Shown here: positions 44,376-56,839 of the stretch, in pieces
How the letters are laid out: each line of letters opens with the position of its first letter
Position numbering within the stretch: the stretch's first letter is position 1
DNA from: Spisula solida
Lineage: Eukaryota; Mollusca; Bivalvia; Venerida; Mactridae
DNA length: 64,000 nucleotides
Direction: 5' to 3'
Assembly: GCA_947247005.1 (NCBI GenBank)
Contig: OX365955.1
Location: 42,759,822 to 42,823,821, forward strand
Made by a program: the position numbers and the translations under genes
Notes under the pieces: generated by a model
The model's input: the letters and a program-made list of their open reading frames with translations, nothing else
Database searches by the model: none
Told to the model about the DNA's origin: nothing

Positions 44376-45096
44376 AGAAACAGATAGATGTAAGAATCAC
44401 ATCATTAAATAATGACATGCGAACGTAATAAACTATGGTCTACCCGCCAAAATGGACTAGTCCGATAGGTCATGGCTCAGAGTTCAAAATTGAACTATAG
44501 ATGATATCCCCAATATTTCTATTTTTTGTTTTTATTGGATGCACCGTAGTGATCGGGTGGACACTGTGATAAGTATTTACGGCATAACTTTTTATCTACT
44601 TGACCATTTTCGATAGGATTTGGCATGGAAGTAGTTATAATTATGTTTTTTATGAATATACATGTAGTTACTTAATGAAGATATCGAAAGCCAATTCTTG
44701 TTTTAGATTCCTGGTAAATTCTTCACAAATACACCTTCTATAAGATTAACAAGAAATATCACTGAATGTGATGAATACCCCCAGAAACTGCTTGACACAG
44801 TCAGGAAAGGGCCATAACTACCTTAAAATTGATCCGATTAACGTGTGCCGACGATACGCACAACTAGACTTGGTACTGATCATTCATACAATGTTTCGTT
44901 AAAATCCGACCAATGGTCACAGAGAAATAGGGCGGACAAAATTTATAAGTGTAAAAAAACAAAGGGCCATAACTACCTTAAAAATGATCCAATTAACGTG
45001 TGCTGACGATATGCACAACTAGACTTGGTACTGATCATTCATACAAAGTTTTGTTAAAATCCGACACATGGTTACAGAGAAATAGCGCGGACAAAA

Positions 45097-45686
45097 GGAC
45101 AAGGTTCACTAATGGCTTAATTTGGCCCTGTGATTTTTCAAAAAATTAAAATGCATGTTCCTATAAATCTGTCCTATAATTCAAATAACTTAACATTTTC
45201 TGTGTAAAAAATAAGCATACATATCCCAATATCCCTTGTAATTTGTTGACAAAACTGCCAAGAATATGACGTATATGTCACGTTTAGCCTAAAATGTCAT
45301 TTTTGGCCATTTTAACGACTATAAACGACGTAAATCCTTCCCAAAAACCACGATGGCACTCTTGCGACACTTTTATATTTTCACATAACCAGTGTTCTGC
45401 AAGTCTTTATATATGTACAAAATATCGCAAGACTGCCATCGTGGTTTTTGGGAAGGTTTTACGTCATATAAAGCCATGAAAATGGCTATAAATGACATTT
45501 TTTGGTAAACTTAACCTATTTCAAGTAGATTTGTCGACATATTACGAGGGAAATTTGGAAAAGTATGCTTAATTTTTTGAAAGACAATGTTAGGCTATTA
45601 AAAATATATGACAGATTTATGGGAAGATGCATTTCTATTTTTCGATAAAACTCAGGGCCAAATTAAGCCATAAATGAACCATGTCC
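45097..45686. mobile_element. Foldback element with ~290 bp arms
   Basis: The left arm GGACAAGGTTCACTAATGGC and the reverse complement of the right end GGACATGGTTCATTTATGGC align almost to the centre (about 45391), where CTTCCCAAAAACCACGATGG occurs in both arms. The arms differ at many scattered sites. No coding capacity. Confidence 0.82.
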
Positions 45687-45700
45687 TTTATATGTGTAAA

Positions 45701-45994
45701 CAAGACTGCGTTAAATAAACGCTTATGCCCCCTGTGGAAGCCTTGTCCATAAATAAGTCCAAAATTAGGTCAAGGTGAAGGTCAAAATGGGGTTAGGTGA
45801 TACAGGTGTGTGGAGAGTGTTCATATACAACATCCATGCAAATATAAAAGCTTTGTAGCGAGCCATATTAATGCTAGAAGAAACGGTCAATTTGGGTTAA
45901 CCAGGACGGACGAACGAGCGAACGAACAAACGAACGAACGGACGGACAGGTGAATCACTATATGCCTCCCGATCTATCGATACGGGGGCATAAA
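45701..45994 (+). mobile_element. Family B HINE-like element, complete and short
   Basis: Starts ACAAGACTGCGTTAAATAAA, then CTTATGCCCCC. One core follows (AGGTCAAGGTGAAGGTCAAAA...GAAACGGTCAATTTGGGTTAA), then an ACGG/ACGA tract and the end ATACGGGGGCATAAAA. TTATGCCCCC and GGGGGCATAA are exact complements. Other copies are at 50830, 52166 and 60150. Confidence 0.82.
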
Positions 45995-46390
45995 AACAAA
46001 GGGCCATAACTACCTTTAAAATGATCTGATTAACGTGTGCTGACGATATGCACAACTAGACTTGGTACTGATCATTCATACCAAGTTTTGTTAAAATCCG
46101 ACAAATGGTTACAGAGAAATAGCGCGGACAAAATTTATAAGTGTAAAAAAACAAAGGGCCATAACTACCTTAAAATTGATCCGACCAACGTGTGCCGGCG
46201 ATATGCACAACTAGACTTGGTACTGATCATTCATACAAAGTTTCGTTAAAATCCGACCAATGGTGACAGAGAAATAGTGCGGACAAGATTATACGGACCA
46301 ACCGACCAACCGACCAACAGACCAACCAACCAACTAACCAACAATCCTCAAGCATGACTCCAATATAGCCCCCATAATACCTGGGGGTAT

Positions 46391-47133
46391 AATAAATTTT
46401 AAAAACAATATTCTTTTTTTTCTCTTAATCAATGATACTGTGGTCTTAACAAGCATCCTTGTAACTTACATAACATTAACCCATATTGAAGTTTAAGCCA
46501 AGTTTTGTCTATGATTTGACCTAATGACCTAGTTTTCGACCCCGGATGACCCAATATAATTTCACCTAGATTTAAGACTTCTAGTGACTACACAAGGTTT
46601 TTCTATGATTTAAAATTGTGACCTAGTTTCTGACCCCGGATGACCCAATATCAAACTTGACCTAGATTTTGTTGAGATGACCATTGTGACCAAGTTTCAT
46701 AATGATTAGACCAAAACTGTGACCTCTAGTGTCTATGCAAGTTTTTTCTATGATTTGATCTTGTGACCAAGTTTTTGACCCCGGATGACCCAATATAAAA
46801 CTTGACCTAGATTTTGTTGAGATGATCATTGTGACGGAGTACCATAAAGATTAGGTCATAATTGAGACCTCTAGTGACTACGCAAGGTTTTTCTATAATT
46901 TGACCTTGTGACCTAGTTTTTTACCCGGATGACCCAATATTGAACTTCACCTAGATTTTGTTGAGATGATCATTGCGACTGAGTACCATAAAGATTAGGT
47001 CATAATTGAGACCTCTAGTGACTACGCAATGTTTTTCCATGATTTGACCTTCTGACCTAGTTTTTGACCCGGATGACCCAATATTGAACTTCACCTAGAT
47101 TTTGTTGAGATGATCATTGTGACTGAGTTTCAT
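46391..47133 (+). repeat. Family A core repeats without a recognisable start
   Basis: From about 46490, five diverged cores of roughly 130 bp occur (GACCTAGTTTTTGACCCCGG, CTAGATTTTGTTGAGATGAT, GTGACCTCTAGTGACTA). They are cut at 47133 by the start of a family F fragment. The 100 bp before them are unassigned. Confidence 0.7.
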
Positions 47134-47274
47134 AACAAGAGCTGTCCACGAACAGCGTGCTCCACTATTCGCAGCGCCATGCTAGGATAGTACAATCATT
47201 ATATAATCAAAACAAAATGCTTCATAACAGCAGCATGACCCTCTGCTGTGTAGAGGTCGGGGCTTCTAAGTAAA
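47134..47274 (+). mobile_element. 5' fragment of a family F element
   Basis: ACAAGAGCTGTCCACGAACA is followed by GCTCCACTATTCG, the family F start; it breaks off where a family A element begins at 47275. A longer family F copy is at 49089-49455. Confidence 0.75.
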
Positions 47275-48816
47275 CAAGAGGGCCCAAAGGGCCCTAGGTC
47301 GCTCACCTGTCGTACTTGTGCATGCACACCCCTATGGTGATCCTACATATTTTCTGAATAAAATTGAAGGAAATTCAGCCTCTATTGCAAGTTTTTGTAT
47401 GATTTGACCATGTGACCTAGGGTTTGACCCCAGATGACTTAATTAATATCAAACTTAACCTAGATTGTGTTGAGATGATTATTAGGACCAAATTTCATAA
47501 AGATTAAGTGGAAATTGTAACCTCTGGTGACTACACAGGGTTTTTCTATGATCTGACCTATAATTTAAACAAAATATTTCCTCCATATAACTGTACAAAT
47601 ACATGCTATAAAGACAGAACAATAACTAAATACTTAAAAAAATAATTATGGTTCCAGTGGGGTTTGAACCCACGACCCTCAGGAAAATGTCAATTGACAT
47701 TGTGACCTTGTTTTTGACGCCAGATGACCCAAAATCGAACTTGGCCTAGATTTTGTTGACAGGATCATTGTGACAAAGTTTCATAAAGATTAAGTTGAAA
47801 TTGTAACCTCTGGTGACTGACTACACAAGGTTTTTCTATGATTTGACCTATATTTTAAACAAAATATTTGGGAATATTTTTCCTCCATATAACTGTACAA
47901 ATACATGCTATAAAGCCAAACAATACCTAAACACTTAAAAAAATAAAAATTACAAAAAAAAAATTATGGTTCCAGTGGGGGTTGAACCCATGACCATCAG
48001 GAAAATGTACAAATAAATGCTTTACAGACAAAACAATACCTAAACACTCAAAAAAAAAAAAAAAAAAAAATTATGGTCCCAGTGGGGTTGAACCCACGAC
48101 CATCAGGAAAATGTACAAATAAATGCTTTACAGACAAAACAATACCTAAACACTCAAAAAAAAAAAAAAAATAAATAAAATTGATGGTTCCAGTTGGGGT
48201 TGAACCCACGACCATCAGGAAAATGTACAAATAAATGCTTTACAGACAAAACAATACCTAAACACTCAAAAAAAATAAAAATAAAAAAATAAAAATTATG
48301 GTTCCAGTGGGGGTTGAACCCACGACCCTCAGGAAAATGTCCCTACAGCGCTTTGATTTCCACTTAACCATTACAATTCACACCCTGCTTAAAATACTAG
48401 AATATTTTGATATTTGACCTTTACAAAACTGCTGTGAACCCTGATACACATTTTCATTGGTTGATGAAAGTTTACTTGTATGTATAGAGCATAGAGAGTT
48501 ACAGCAGAGAGTTAAGTGACCATGAAGACTACATGTTGAAAGGTTTAAAACAAGGTTTTTCTATAATTTGACCTAGTGAGCTAGTTTTTGACCTCAGATG
48601 ACCCAATATCGAACTTGACCTAGATTTTGTTGAGATGATCATTGTGACCAAGTTTCATAAAGATTAGGCCAAAATTGTGACCTCTAGAGAGGACACAACC
48701 CAATTGTTGACGGACGGACAGACGGACGGACAGACGGACGGACGGACGGACGGACGGACGACGGACGAAGTGTGATCACAAAAGCTCACTCTGTCACTTT
48801 GTGACAGGTGAGCTAA
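47275..48816 (+). mobile_element. Family A element carrying a tandem tRNA-promoter-like repeat
   Basis: Starts ACAAGAGGGCCCAAAGGGCC and GCTCACCTGTC, and ends GACAGGTGAGCTAAAAA after a long ACGG tract (48711-48770). Between the cores, four units of about 110 bp (about 47960-48345) each contain GGTTCCAGTGG(G)GGTTGAACCC, which on the minus strand is a B-box GGTTCAACCCC. The first 700 bp are almost identical to 61093-61790. Confidence 0.8.
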
Positions 48817-49456
48817 AAAAGGGGGATAATTTGGACAAATTATGCAGGACTGTTACCTACTCATGTGTAGATCCTCTAGGTCATGACGGCCAACAAATAA
48901 GCATTTCTTAGTCCAAAACGGGGCATAATTTCAACAAAATGCTAAATAGTTATCTTCTCCTGTGTAGGGGTTGGGGTCATGATGGTGAACAAGTATGCAA
49001 AGTATCAAAGCAATATATCAATGCACTTTGAAGATATTAGAGGTTAAAAAACCTGTACCTAAACTTTAACATTTGCACTAAGTAGAAAACAAGAGCTGTC
49101 CACGAACAGCGCGCTCCACTATTCGCGGCGCCATGCTAGAATAGTACAATCATTATATATTCAAAACAAAATGCTTCATAATAGCAGCATTACCCTTAAC
49201 TGTGTAGACGTTGGGGCTTCTAAGTATGCAAAGTATCAAAGAAATATGTCAATGCACTTTGAAGATATTAGAGGTAAAAAACCAGTACCTAAACTTTAAC
49301 ATTTGCATTTCCAAGTCAAACAGGGGGCATAATTTCAAAAAAATGCTTGATATAGTTACCTACCCCTGTGTAGGCGTGCAGGGGTCATGATGTAGAACAA
49401 GTATGCATAGCAATATATGAATGCACTTCGAAAATATTAAAAAAAAACAAAAAAAA
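48817..49456 (+). mobile_element. Family F sequence, two partial copies
   Basis: A family F-type core (GGGGCATAATTTCAACAAAATG...GTATGCAAAGTATCAAAG) runs from 48817. A new start ACAAGAGCTGTCCACGAACA with GCTCCACTATTCG follows at 49089. It is cut by poly-A and a family A start at about 49458. Confidence 0.65.
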
Positions 49457-50829
49457 AACAAGAGGGCCCAAAGGGCCCTAGGTCCCTCACCTGTCAAACT
49501 TGACCTAGATTTTGGTAAGAGGATCATTGTGACCAAGTTTCGTAAAGATCAGGCCAAAACTGTGACCTCTAGTGACTATGCAAGGTTTTTCTATGATTTG
49601 ACCTTGTGAAGTAGTTTTTGACCCCGGATGACCCAATATCAAAATCGACCTAGATTTTGTTGTGATGATCATTCTGACTAAGTTTCGTCAAGATTAGACC
49701 ACAATTGTGACCTCTAGTGACTACACAAGGTTTTTCTATGATTTGACCTGGTGACCTAGTTTTTGACCCCGGATGACCCAATACCGAACTTGACCTTGAT
49801 TTTGTTGAGATGATCATTGTGACCAAATTTCATAAAAATAAGATAGAAACTGTGACCTCTAGTGACTACACAAGGTTTTTCTATGATTTGACCTGGTGAC
49901 CTAGTTTTTGACCCCGGATGACCCAATACCGAACTTGACCTAGATTTTGTTGACATGATCATTGTGACCAAGTTTCATAAAAATAAGATAGAAACTGTGA
50001 CCTCTAGTGACTACACAAGGTTTTTCTATGACTTGACCATGTGACCTAGTTTTTGACCCCAGATAACCCAATATCGAACTTGACCTAGATTTTGTTGAGA
50101 TGATCATTGTGAGTGAGTTTCATAAAGATTAGACCAAAATTGTGACCTCTAGTGACTACACAAGGTTTTTCTATGATTTGACCTGGTGACCTAGTTTTTG
50201 ACCCCGGATGACCCAATACCGAACTAAACCTAGATTTTGTTGAGATGATCATTGTGACCAAGTTTCATAAAAATTCAGTCAAAATTGTGACCTCTAGTGA
50301 CTACACAAGGTTTTTCTATGATTTGACCTAGTGACCTAGTTTTTGACCCCAGATGACCCAATATCGAACTTGATCTAGATTTTATAGAGATGATCATTAT
50401 GATTAAGTTTCATAAAGATTAGGCTCAAATTGCGACCTCTAGTGTGTTCACAAGCTTTTTCAATGATTTGGCCTCGTGACCTAGTTTTTAACCCCAGATG
50501 ACCCAATATCGAACTTGGCCTAGATTTTATAGAGATGATCATTGTGATCAAGTTTCATAAAGATTAGGCTCAAATTGTGACCTCTAATGTGTTCACAAGG
50601 TTTTCCTTTGATTTGGCCTAGTGACCTAGTTTTTGACCCCAGATGACCCAATATCGAACTTGACCTAGATTGTATGAAGATGATCATTGTGATCAAGTTT
50701 CATATTGATCAGGCTAAATTTGTGACCTATAGTGTGTTCACAAGCAATTGTGAATGGACGGACGGACGGACGACGGACGAAGAGCGATCACAAAAGCTCA
50801 CCTTGTCACTTTGTGACAGGTGAGCTAAA
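49457..50829 (+). mobile_element. Family A element, complete
   Basis: Starts ACAAGAGGGCCCAAAGGGCC. About nine cores of 130-135 bp follow, then the ACGG tract (50757-50780) and the end GACAGGTGAGCTAAAA. It is directly followed by family B with no bases between. Confidence 0.85.
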
Positions 50830-51118
50830 AACAAGACTGCGTTCAATAAACGCTTATGCCCCCTGTGGAAGCCTTGTCCATAAATAAGTCTAAGTCCAAA
50901 ATTAGGTCAAGGTGAAGGTCAAAATGGGGTCAGGTGATACAGGTGTGTGGAGTGTTCATATACAACATCCATGCAAGTTTGGAAGCTTTGTAGCAAGCCA
51001 TAATGATGCTAGAAGAAACGGTCAATTTGGGTTAACCAGGACGGACGAACGGACGAACGGACGGACGGACAGGTGAATCACTATATGCCTCCCTATCTAT
51101 CGATACGGGGGCATAAAA
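50830..51118 (+). mobile_element. Family B element, complete, joined head-to-tail
   Basis: ACAAGACTGCGTTCAATAAA to GGGGGCATAAAAA, with one core and an ACGA/ACGG tract. It lies immediately after a family A end and before a family C start. Confidence 0.85.
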
Positions 51119-52165
51119 AAACAAGAGTGCCAAAATGTCACAAAATACGCCCGTCTTGGGGCATGGTGAGTCTCGGGGCATGGTGAATGAAAAAAACAAA
51201 ACAATCCAACATTTTTTTTCAATTAAAGGACCATAACCCAAGAAGGCCTAGGCTGATTTGGCCTACAATTGAACTTGTCTTAGATATTATACCCATGAAC
51301 ATTGTCACCAAGTTTGAAGATACTCAGACGAAAACTCTTTGCACTAGAGAACAGACAAGGTCAATTACACATTTGTTTTGGTAATTATAGGACCATAACC
51401 AAATAAGGCTAAGGCCTATAATACAACTTGGCCTATATATTATGCCCATAAGCATTGTCACAAAGTTTGAAGATGATCGGATGAAAACTAATTGCACTAA
51501 AGAACAGACAAGGTAAATTTCACATTTATTTTGGTAATTGTAGGACCAAAACCAAATAAGGCCTAGGCCGATTTGGCCTATAATCAAACTTGGCCTAGAT
51601 ATTATGTCCATAAGCATTGTCACAAAATTTGAAGATACTCGGACGAAAACTCTTTGCACTAGAGAACAGACAAGGTCAATTTCACATTTATTTTGGTAAT
51701 TGTAGGACCATAACCAAATAAGGCCTAGGCCGATAATCAAACTTGGTCTAGATATTATGCCCATAAGCATTGTCACAAAGTTTGAAGATGATCGGATGAA
51801 AACTGTTTGCACTAAAGAACAGACAAGGTCAATTTCACATTTATTTTGGTAATTGTAGGACCATAACCAAATAAGGCCTAAGCTGATTTGGCCTATAATC
51901 AAACTTGGCCTAGATATTATGCCCATAAGCATTGTCACAAACTTTGAAGATGATCGGATGAAAATTGTTTGCACTAAAGAACAGACAAGGTCAATTTCAC
52001 ATTTATTTTGGTAATTGTAGGACCATAACCAAATAAGGCCTAGGCCGATTTGGCCTATAATCAAACTTGGCCTAGATATTATGCCCATTAGCATTGTCAC
52101 AAAGTTTGAAGATGATCGGATGAAAACTATTTGCGTTAGAGCACAGGACCTTGCAATCCAAAAAT
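51119..52165 (+). mobile_element. Family C (BIV160-like) element, 3' truncated
   Basis: Starts ACAAGAGTGCCAAAATGTCA with ATACGCCCGT, then about six cores of 150-160 bp (GGACCATAACCAAATAAGGC, TTGGCCTAGATATTATGCCC, CAAAGTTTGAAGATGATCGG). It lacks the family's usual 3' end and is followed by a family B start at 52166. Minus-strand frames over the cores (51324-52100) come from the repeat. Confidence 0.8.
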
Positions 52166-54210
52166 AACAAGACTGCGTTCAATAAACGCTTATGCCCCCA
52201 TGGAAGCCTTGCCCATAAAAAGCTAAGTCAATCAGGGGCCATAATTTTGTAATAATGTTGGATAGTGTTACATGGCTTTGATAATGTAAGGGGCTTATGA
52301 TGGTAAACAAGTATGCCAAGTTTTAAGGCAACGCCATGATGGACATGATGTAAAACGAAACTGTCAATTTGGTTTGACCAAGAATTAGACGCTTAATAAG
52401 TATAAGTCCAAAATTAAGTCAATATGACTGTCAAAATGAGGTAAGGTGATATAGGTGTGTAGAGAATGTTCAAATACAACAACCATGCAAGTATGAAAGC
52501 TTTGTAGCAAGCCATATTAATGCTAGAAGAAACGGTCAGTTTGGGTTAACCAAGAATTTGGCCCTCCAATAAGTCTAAGTCCAAATTAGGTCAAGGTGAA
52601 GGTCCAAATGGTGTCAAATGATACAGGTGTGTGGAGAGTGTTCATATGAAACACCCATGCAAGTATGGAAGCTTTGTAGCAAGCCATAACAAGAGGGCCC
52701 AAAGGGCCATAGGTCGCTCACCTGTCCTAGTAGTTCATGCACCCCAAATGGTAGCCTCTATTGCATGTACAAGGTTTTTATATTGTCTTATGCTTTATAT
52801 TTTACATCACATTTAGACCCAATGACATATTGAAGTGATTTGACCTTGTGACCTAGTTTTTAACCCTGGATGACCCAATATTAAACTTGACCTAGATTTC
52901 TTTTAGATGATCATTGCGACCAAGTTTCATAAAGATTAGACCAAAATTGTGACCTCTAGCGACTACACAAGGTTTTTCTATTATCTGACCTTGTGACCTA
53001 GTTTTTGACCCTGGATAACCTGATATCGAACTTGACCTAAATTTTATTGATATGATCATTGTGACCAAGTTTCATAAAGATTAAGTCAAAATTGTGACCT
53101 CCAGTGTCTACACAAGGTTTTTCTATGATTTGACCTTGTGACCTAGTTTTTTACCCCGGATGACCCAATATCGAACTTGACCTAGATTTTGTTGGGATGA
53201 TCAATGTGACCAAGTTTTATAAAGATTAGGCCAAAATTGTGACCTCTTCTGATTACACAATGTTTTTCTATGATTTGACCTTGTGACCTAGTTTTTGACC
53301 CCGGATGACCCGATATCGAACTTCACCTAGATTTTGTTGAGATGATCATTGTGACCCAGTTTCATAAAGATAAGGCCTAAATTGTGGCCTCTACTGACTA
53401 CACAAGGTTTTTCTATGATTTGACCCTGTAACCTAGATTTTGGTCCCGGATGACCCGATATCGAACTTGACCTAGATTTTGTTGATATGATCATTGTGAC
53501 AAAGTTTCATAAAGATTAAGTTAAAATTGTGACCTCTAGTGACAACACAAGGTTTTTCTATGATTTGACCTTGTGACCTAGTTTTTACCCCGAATGACCC
53601 AATATCGAACTTGACCTATATTTTGTTGAGCTGATCATTGTGACTAAGTTTCATAAAGATTAGGCCAAAATTGTGACCTCTACTGACTACACAAGGTTTT
53701 TCTATTATTTGACCCTGTGACCTAGATTTTGACCCCGGATGACCCAATATCGAACTTGACCAAGATTTTGTTGAGATGATCATTGTGACCAAGTTTCATA
53801 ATGATTAAGCTGAAACTGTGACCTCCAGTGTCTACACAAGTAATTGTGGAAGGACGACGGACGGACGGACGACGGAGGAAGAGTGATCACAAAAGCTCAC
53901 TCTGTCACTTTGTGACAGGTGAGCTAAAAATGCTAGAAGAAACGGTCAATTTGGGTTAACCAGGAATTTGACGCTTCAATAAGTCTAAGTCCAAAATTAG
54001 GTCAAGGTGAAGGTCAAAATGGGGTCAGGTGATACAGGCGTGTAGAGAGTGTCCATATACAACATCCATGCAAGTATGAAAGCTTTGTAGCAAGCCATAT
54101 TAATGCTAGAAGAAACGGTCAATTTGGGTTAACCAAGAATTTGGCCCTTCAATAAGTCTAAGTCCAAAATAAGGTCAAGGTGAAGGTCAAAATGTACGAA
54201 CACCGAAAAC
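52166..54210 (+). mobile_element. Family B element interrupted by a complete family A element
   Basis: Family B starts at 52166 (ACAAGACTGCGTTCAATAAA) with at least two cores and breaks in ...GTAGCAAGCCATA at 52687. Family A occupies 52688-53929 (start ACAAGAGGGCCCAAAGGGCC, end GTGAGCTAAAAA). Family B then resumes with TGCTAGAAGAAACGGTC and runs to about 54195, where its tail is lost. Confidence 0.82.
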
Positions 54211-56040
54211 TCGAAGTTAAGGACATATTTGATAATATAATTATCGCATTTAACTGTCTAGACCCGAAAATACCGTTGTCATGTTGGTAGATCGAATATT
54301 CTTGTATGAGATTAGTGGGTCAATTAAGGTTAATAGTGGAGCTAAAAAAGGCATAATTTCAACAAAATGCCCGATAGACTTACCTACTCCTGCATACGGG
54401 TTGGGGACATGATGGCAAACAAGTATGCAAAGTATGAAAGCAATATCTCAAAGAACTTAGAGAATATAAGAGGTTAAAAAACCTGTACCTAAACTTTAAC
54501 AAGAGGGCCCAAAGGGCCCTAGGTCGCTCACCTGTCGAACTTGACCTAGATTTTGGTGAGATGATCATTGTGACCAAGTTTCGTAAAGATCAGGCCAAAA
54601 CTGTGACCTCTAGTGACTATGCAAGGTTTTTCTATGATTTGACCTTGTGAACCAGTTTTTGACCCCGGATGACCCAATATCAAAATCGACCTAGATTTTG
54701 TTGTGATGATCATTCTGACTAAGTTTCATCAAGATTAGACCACAATTGTGACCTCTAGTGACTATGCAAGGTTTTTCTCTGACTTGACCTTGTGGTCTTG
54801 TTTTGACCCCAGATGACCCAATATCAAACTTGACCAAGATATCGTTGTGATGATCATTGTGACTAAGCTTCGTAAAGATAAGACCAAAATTGTGACCTCT
54901 AGTGACTACAAAAAGTTTTTCTATTATTTGACCTTGTGCCCTAGTTTTTGACCCCCGATGACCCAATATTGAACTTGGCCCAGATTTTGTTGAGATGATC
55001 ATTGTGACCGAGTTTCATAAAGATTAGACCAAAATTGTGACCTCTAGTTACTACACAAGTTTTTTTCTATTATTTGACCTTGTGACCTAGTTTTTGACCG
55101 TGGATGACCATATATCGAACTTGACCTAGATTTTGTTGACATGATCATTGTGACCAAGTTTCATAAAAATAAGGTAGAAACTGTGACCTCTAGTGACTAC
55201 ACAAGGTTTTCTATGACTTGACCATGTGACCTAGTTTTTGACCCCAGATAACCAAATATCGAACTTGACCTAGATTTTGTTGAGATGATCATTGTGACCG
55301 AGTTTCATAAAGATTAGACCAAAATTGTGACCTCTATTGCCTACACAAGGTTTTTCTATGATTTGACCTGGTGACCTAGTTTTTGACTCCGGATGACCCA
55401 ATACCGAACTTGACCTAGATTTTGTTGAGATGATCATTGTGACCAAGTTTCATAAAAATTAAGTCAAAATTGTGACCTCTAGTGAATATACAAGGTTTTT
55501 CTATGATTTGACCTAGTGACCTAGGTTTTGACCCAGATGACCCAATATTGAACTTGGCCTAGATTTTGTTGACATGATCATTGTGACCAAGTTTCATAAA
55601 GATTAGGCTAAAATTGTGACCTCTAGTGTCTACACAAGCCAATTGTTGACGGACGGACGACGGACGGATGGACTGATGACGGACGAAGAGTGATCACAAA
55701 AGCTCACTCTGTCACTTTGTGACAGGTGAGCTAACAAAAGTGTTACGCCGCCGCCTACGCTCAGGTGACTGCAATAGCTCCCCTTTCGTACGAATAGTGG
55801 AGCTAAAAAGGCATAATTTCAACAAAATGCCTGATAGAGTAACCTACTCCTGCATATGGGTTGGGGTCATGATGGTGAACAAGTATACAAAGTATGAAAG
55901 CAATATCTTAAAAAGACTTAGAGAATATGAGAGGTTAAAAACCTGTACCTAAACTTTAACAAAAGTGTTACGCCGACACCGACGTTCAGCTGACTGCAAT
56001 AGCTCCCCTTATTCTAAGAATAGTGGAGCTAAAAATTAGG
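54211..56040 (+). mobile_element. Family F element interrupted by a complete family A element
   Basis: Family F core (GGCATAATTTCAACAAAATG...CCTGTACCTAAACTTTAAC) breaks at about 54499. Family A lies at 54499-55734 with an ACGG tract and GACAGGTGAGCTAA. Family F resumes with AAAAGTGTTACGCCGCCGCC and ends CGAATAGTGGAGCTAAAA (about 55810). A further core and a diverged end (AGAATAGTGGAGCTAAAA) reach about 56036. GCTCCACTATTCG and CGAATAGTGGAGC are exact complements. The first 100 bp (54211-54310) are unassigned. Confidence 0.75.
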
Positions 56041-56427
56041 TCATAATTGTCAAAATTGTAGATGTCTATAATATGTTATAGCCATAAAGTGCTCCGTACA
56101 GTTCGACATCGACGTCTCTGACCATGAGCATCGAAACTCTGGTGTGACATGTTATTTTAAATAATTTTGTTATTTTACAAGATATTGTTTTGAAATTTGG
56201 GAACAAACATCACAAATAATATGTTTAAAGTCATGAGGAATTTTAGGTTTACGATGCTATTTACAAAAGAGATACAGTGATTGAATGATGATGAACATAA
56301 TAACATTAAGTTCAAAATTTGAAATGCTCCGTAGTTTGCTACCGGCTTTGCCTTAGCAATGCTAACTTACTAACTAACTTAGTCAATCTTTTTAAGAGCT
56401 GTCCTAGAACTTTACGGATGACCCTTG
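56041..56427 (-). mobile_element. mariner-type terminal inverted repeat, right half, with AT-rich subterminal DNA
   Basis: TGTCCTAGAACTTTACGGAT and GACCCTTG end at 56427, followed by TA: the inverted partner of 43412-43440, 13 kb away. No transposase frame lies in the adjacent DNA. Confidence 0.6.
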
Positions 56428-56446
56428 TAGTCAATGTAGTTATTTG

Positions 56447-56681
56447 GGTACTGTTTTATCCAAGCACTTACGAAAATCTTACGCTCAAATTTAAATTCTT
56501 TATAATTCTTTAACAACTGTAAATTGGTGAAGGATATAGTTTGTCGGAGTTCATATACAGAATCATCATAAGTATTGCAGCTTCATTTACCACACTTTAT
56601 AATTGTAAACAAATAATAAAGAATTTAAATTTGATCGTAAGTGTAGGATTTCCATTATAAGTGCTTTGATAAAACAGTACC
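56447..56681. mobile_element. 235 bp MITE, second copy of the 33347 family
   Basis: Ends GGTACTGTTTTATC(C/A)AAGCACTTA in inverted orientation; TTG is duplicated on both sides (56444-56446 and 56682-56684). A 3 bp duplication suggests PIF/Harbinger-type movement. Confidence 0.78.
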
Positions 56682-56839
56682 TTGGTCCTGATAACTGAAG
56701 TGAGTATTTTCTATTTGGAACTCATCAATATATGAAGGATTGTCACAGAGTAAAGAAGTCATGTTAATATTGTCAGTCAATCAAAATCATAAGCCAGTGA
56801 ATGACCTTTAATATTGTTAACTGTCCAAATATCCCAATA

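Larger units (their letters stand above)
44738..46390 (+). mobile_element. Family E HINE-like element, interrupted by a foldback and a family B element
   Basis: Starts ACAAGAAATATCACTGAATG with ATACCCCCAG. Cores contain AAAGGGCCATAACTACCTTA and ACTAGACTTGGTACTGATCA. Then an ACCA/ACCG tract (46290-46345) and the end CCTGGGGGTATAATAA; ATACCCCCAG and CTGGGGGTAT are exact complements. Inside the host core, 45097-45686 is a foldback and 45701-45994 a complete family B element. Removing both restores the core GGACAAAATTTATAAGTGTAAA...CAAAGGG. Confidence 0.8.

Noticed and set aside
51324..52100. 258-codon minus-strand repeat frame
   Set aside because: Comes from tandem family C cores whose length happens to preserve an open frame; diverged copies contain stops.
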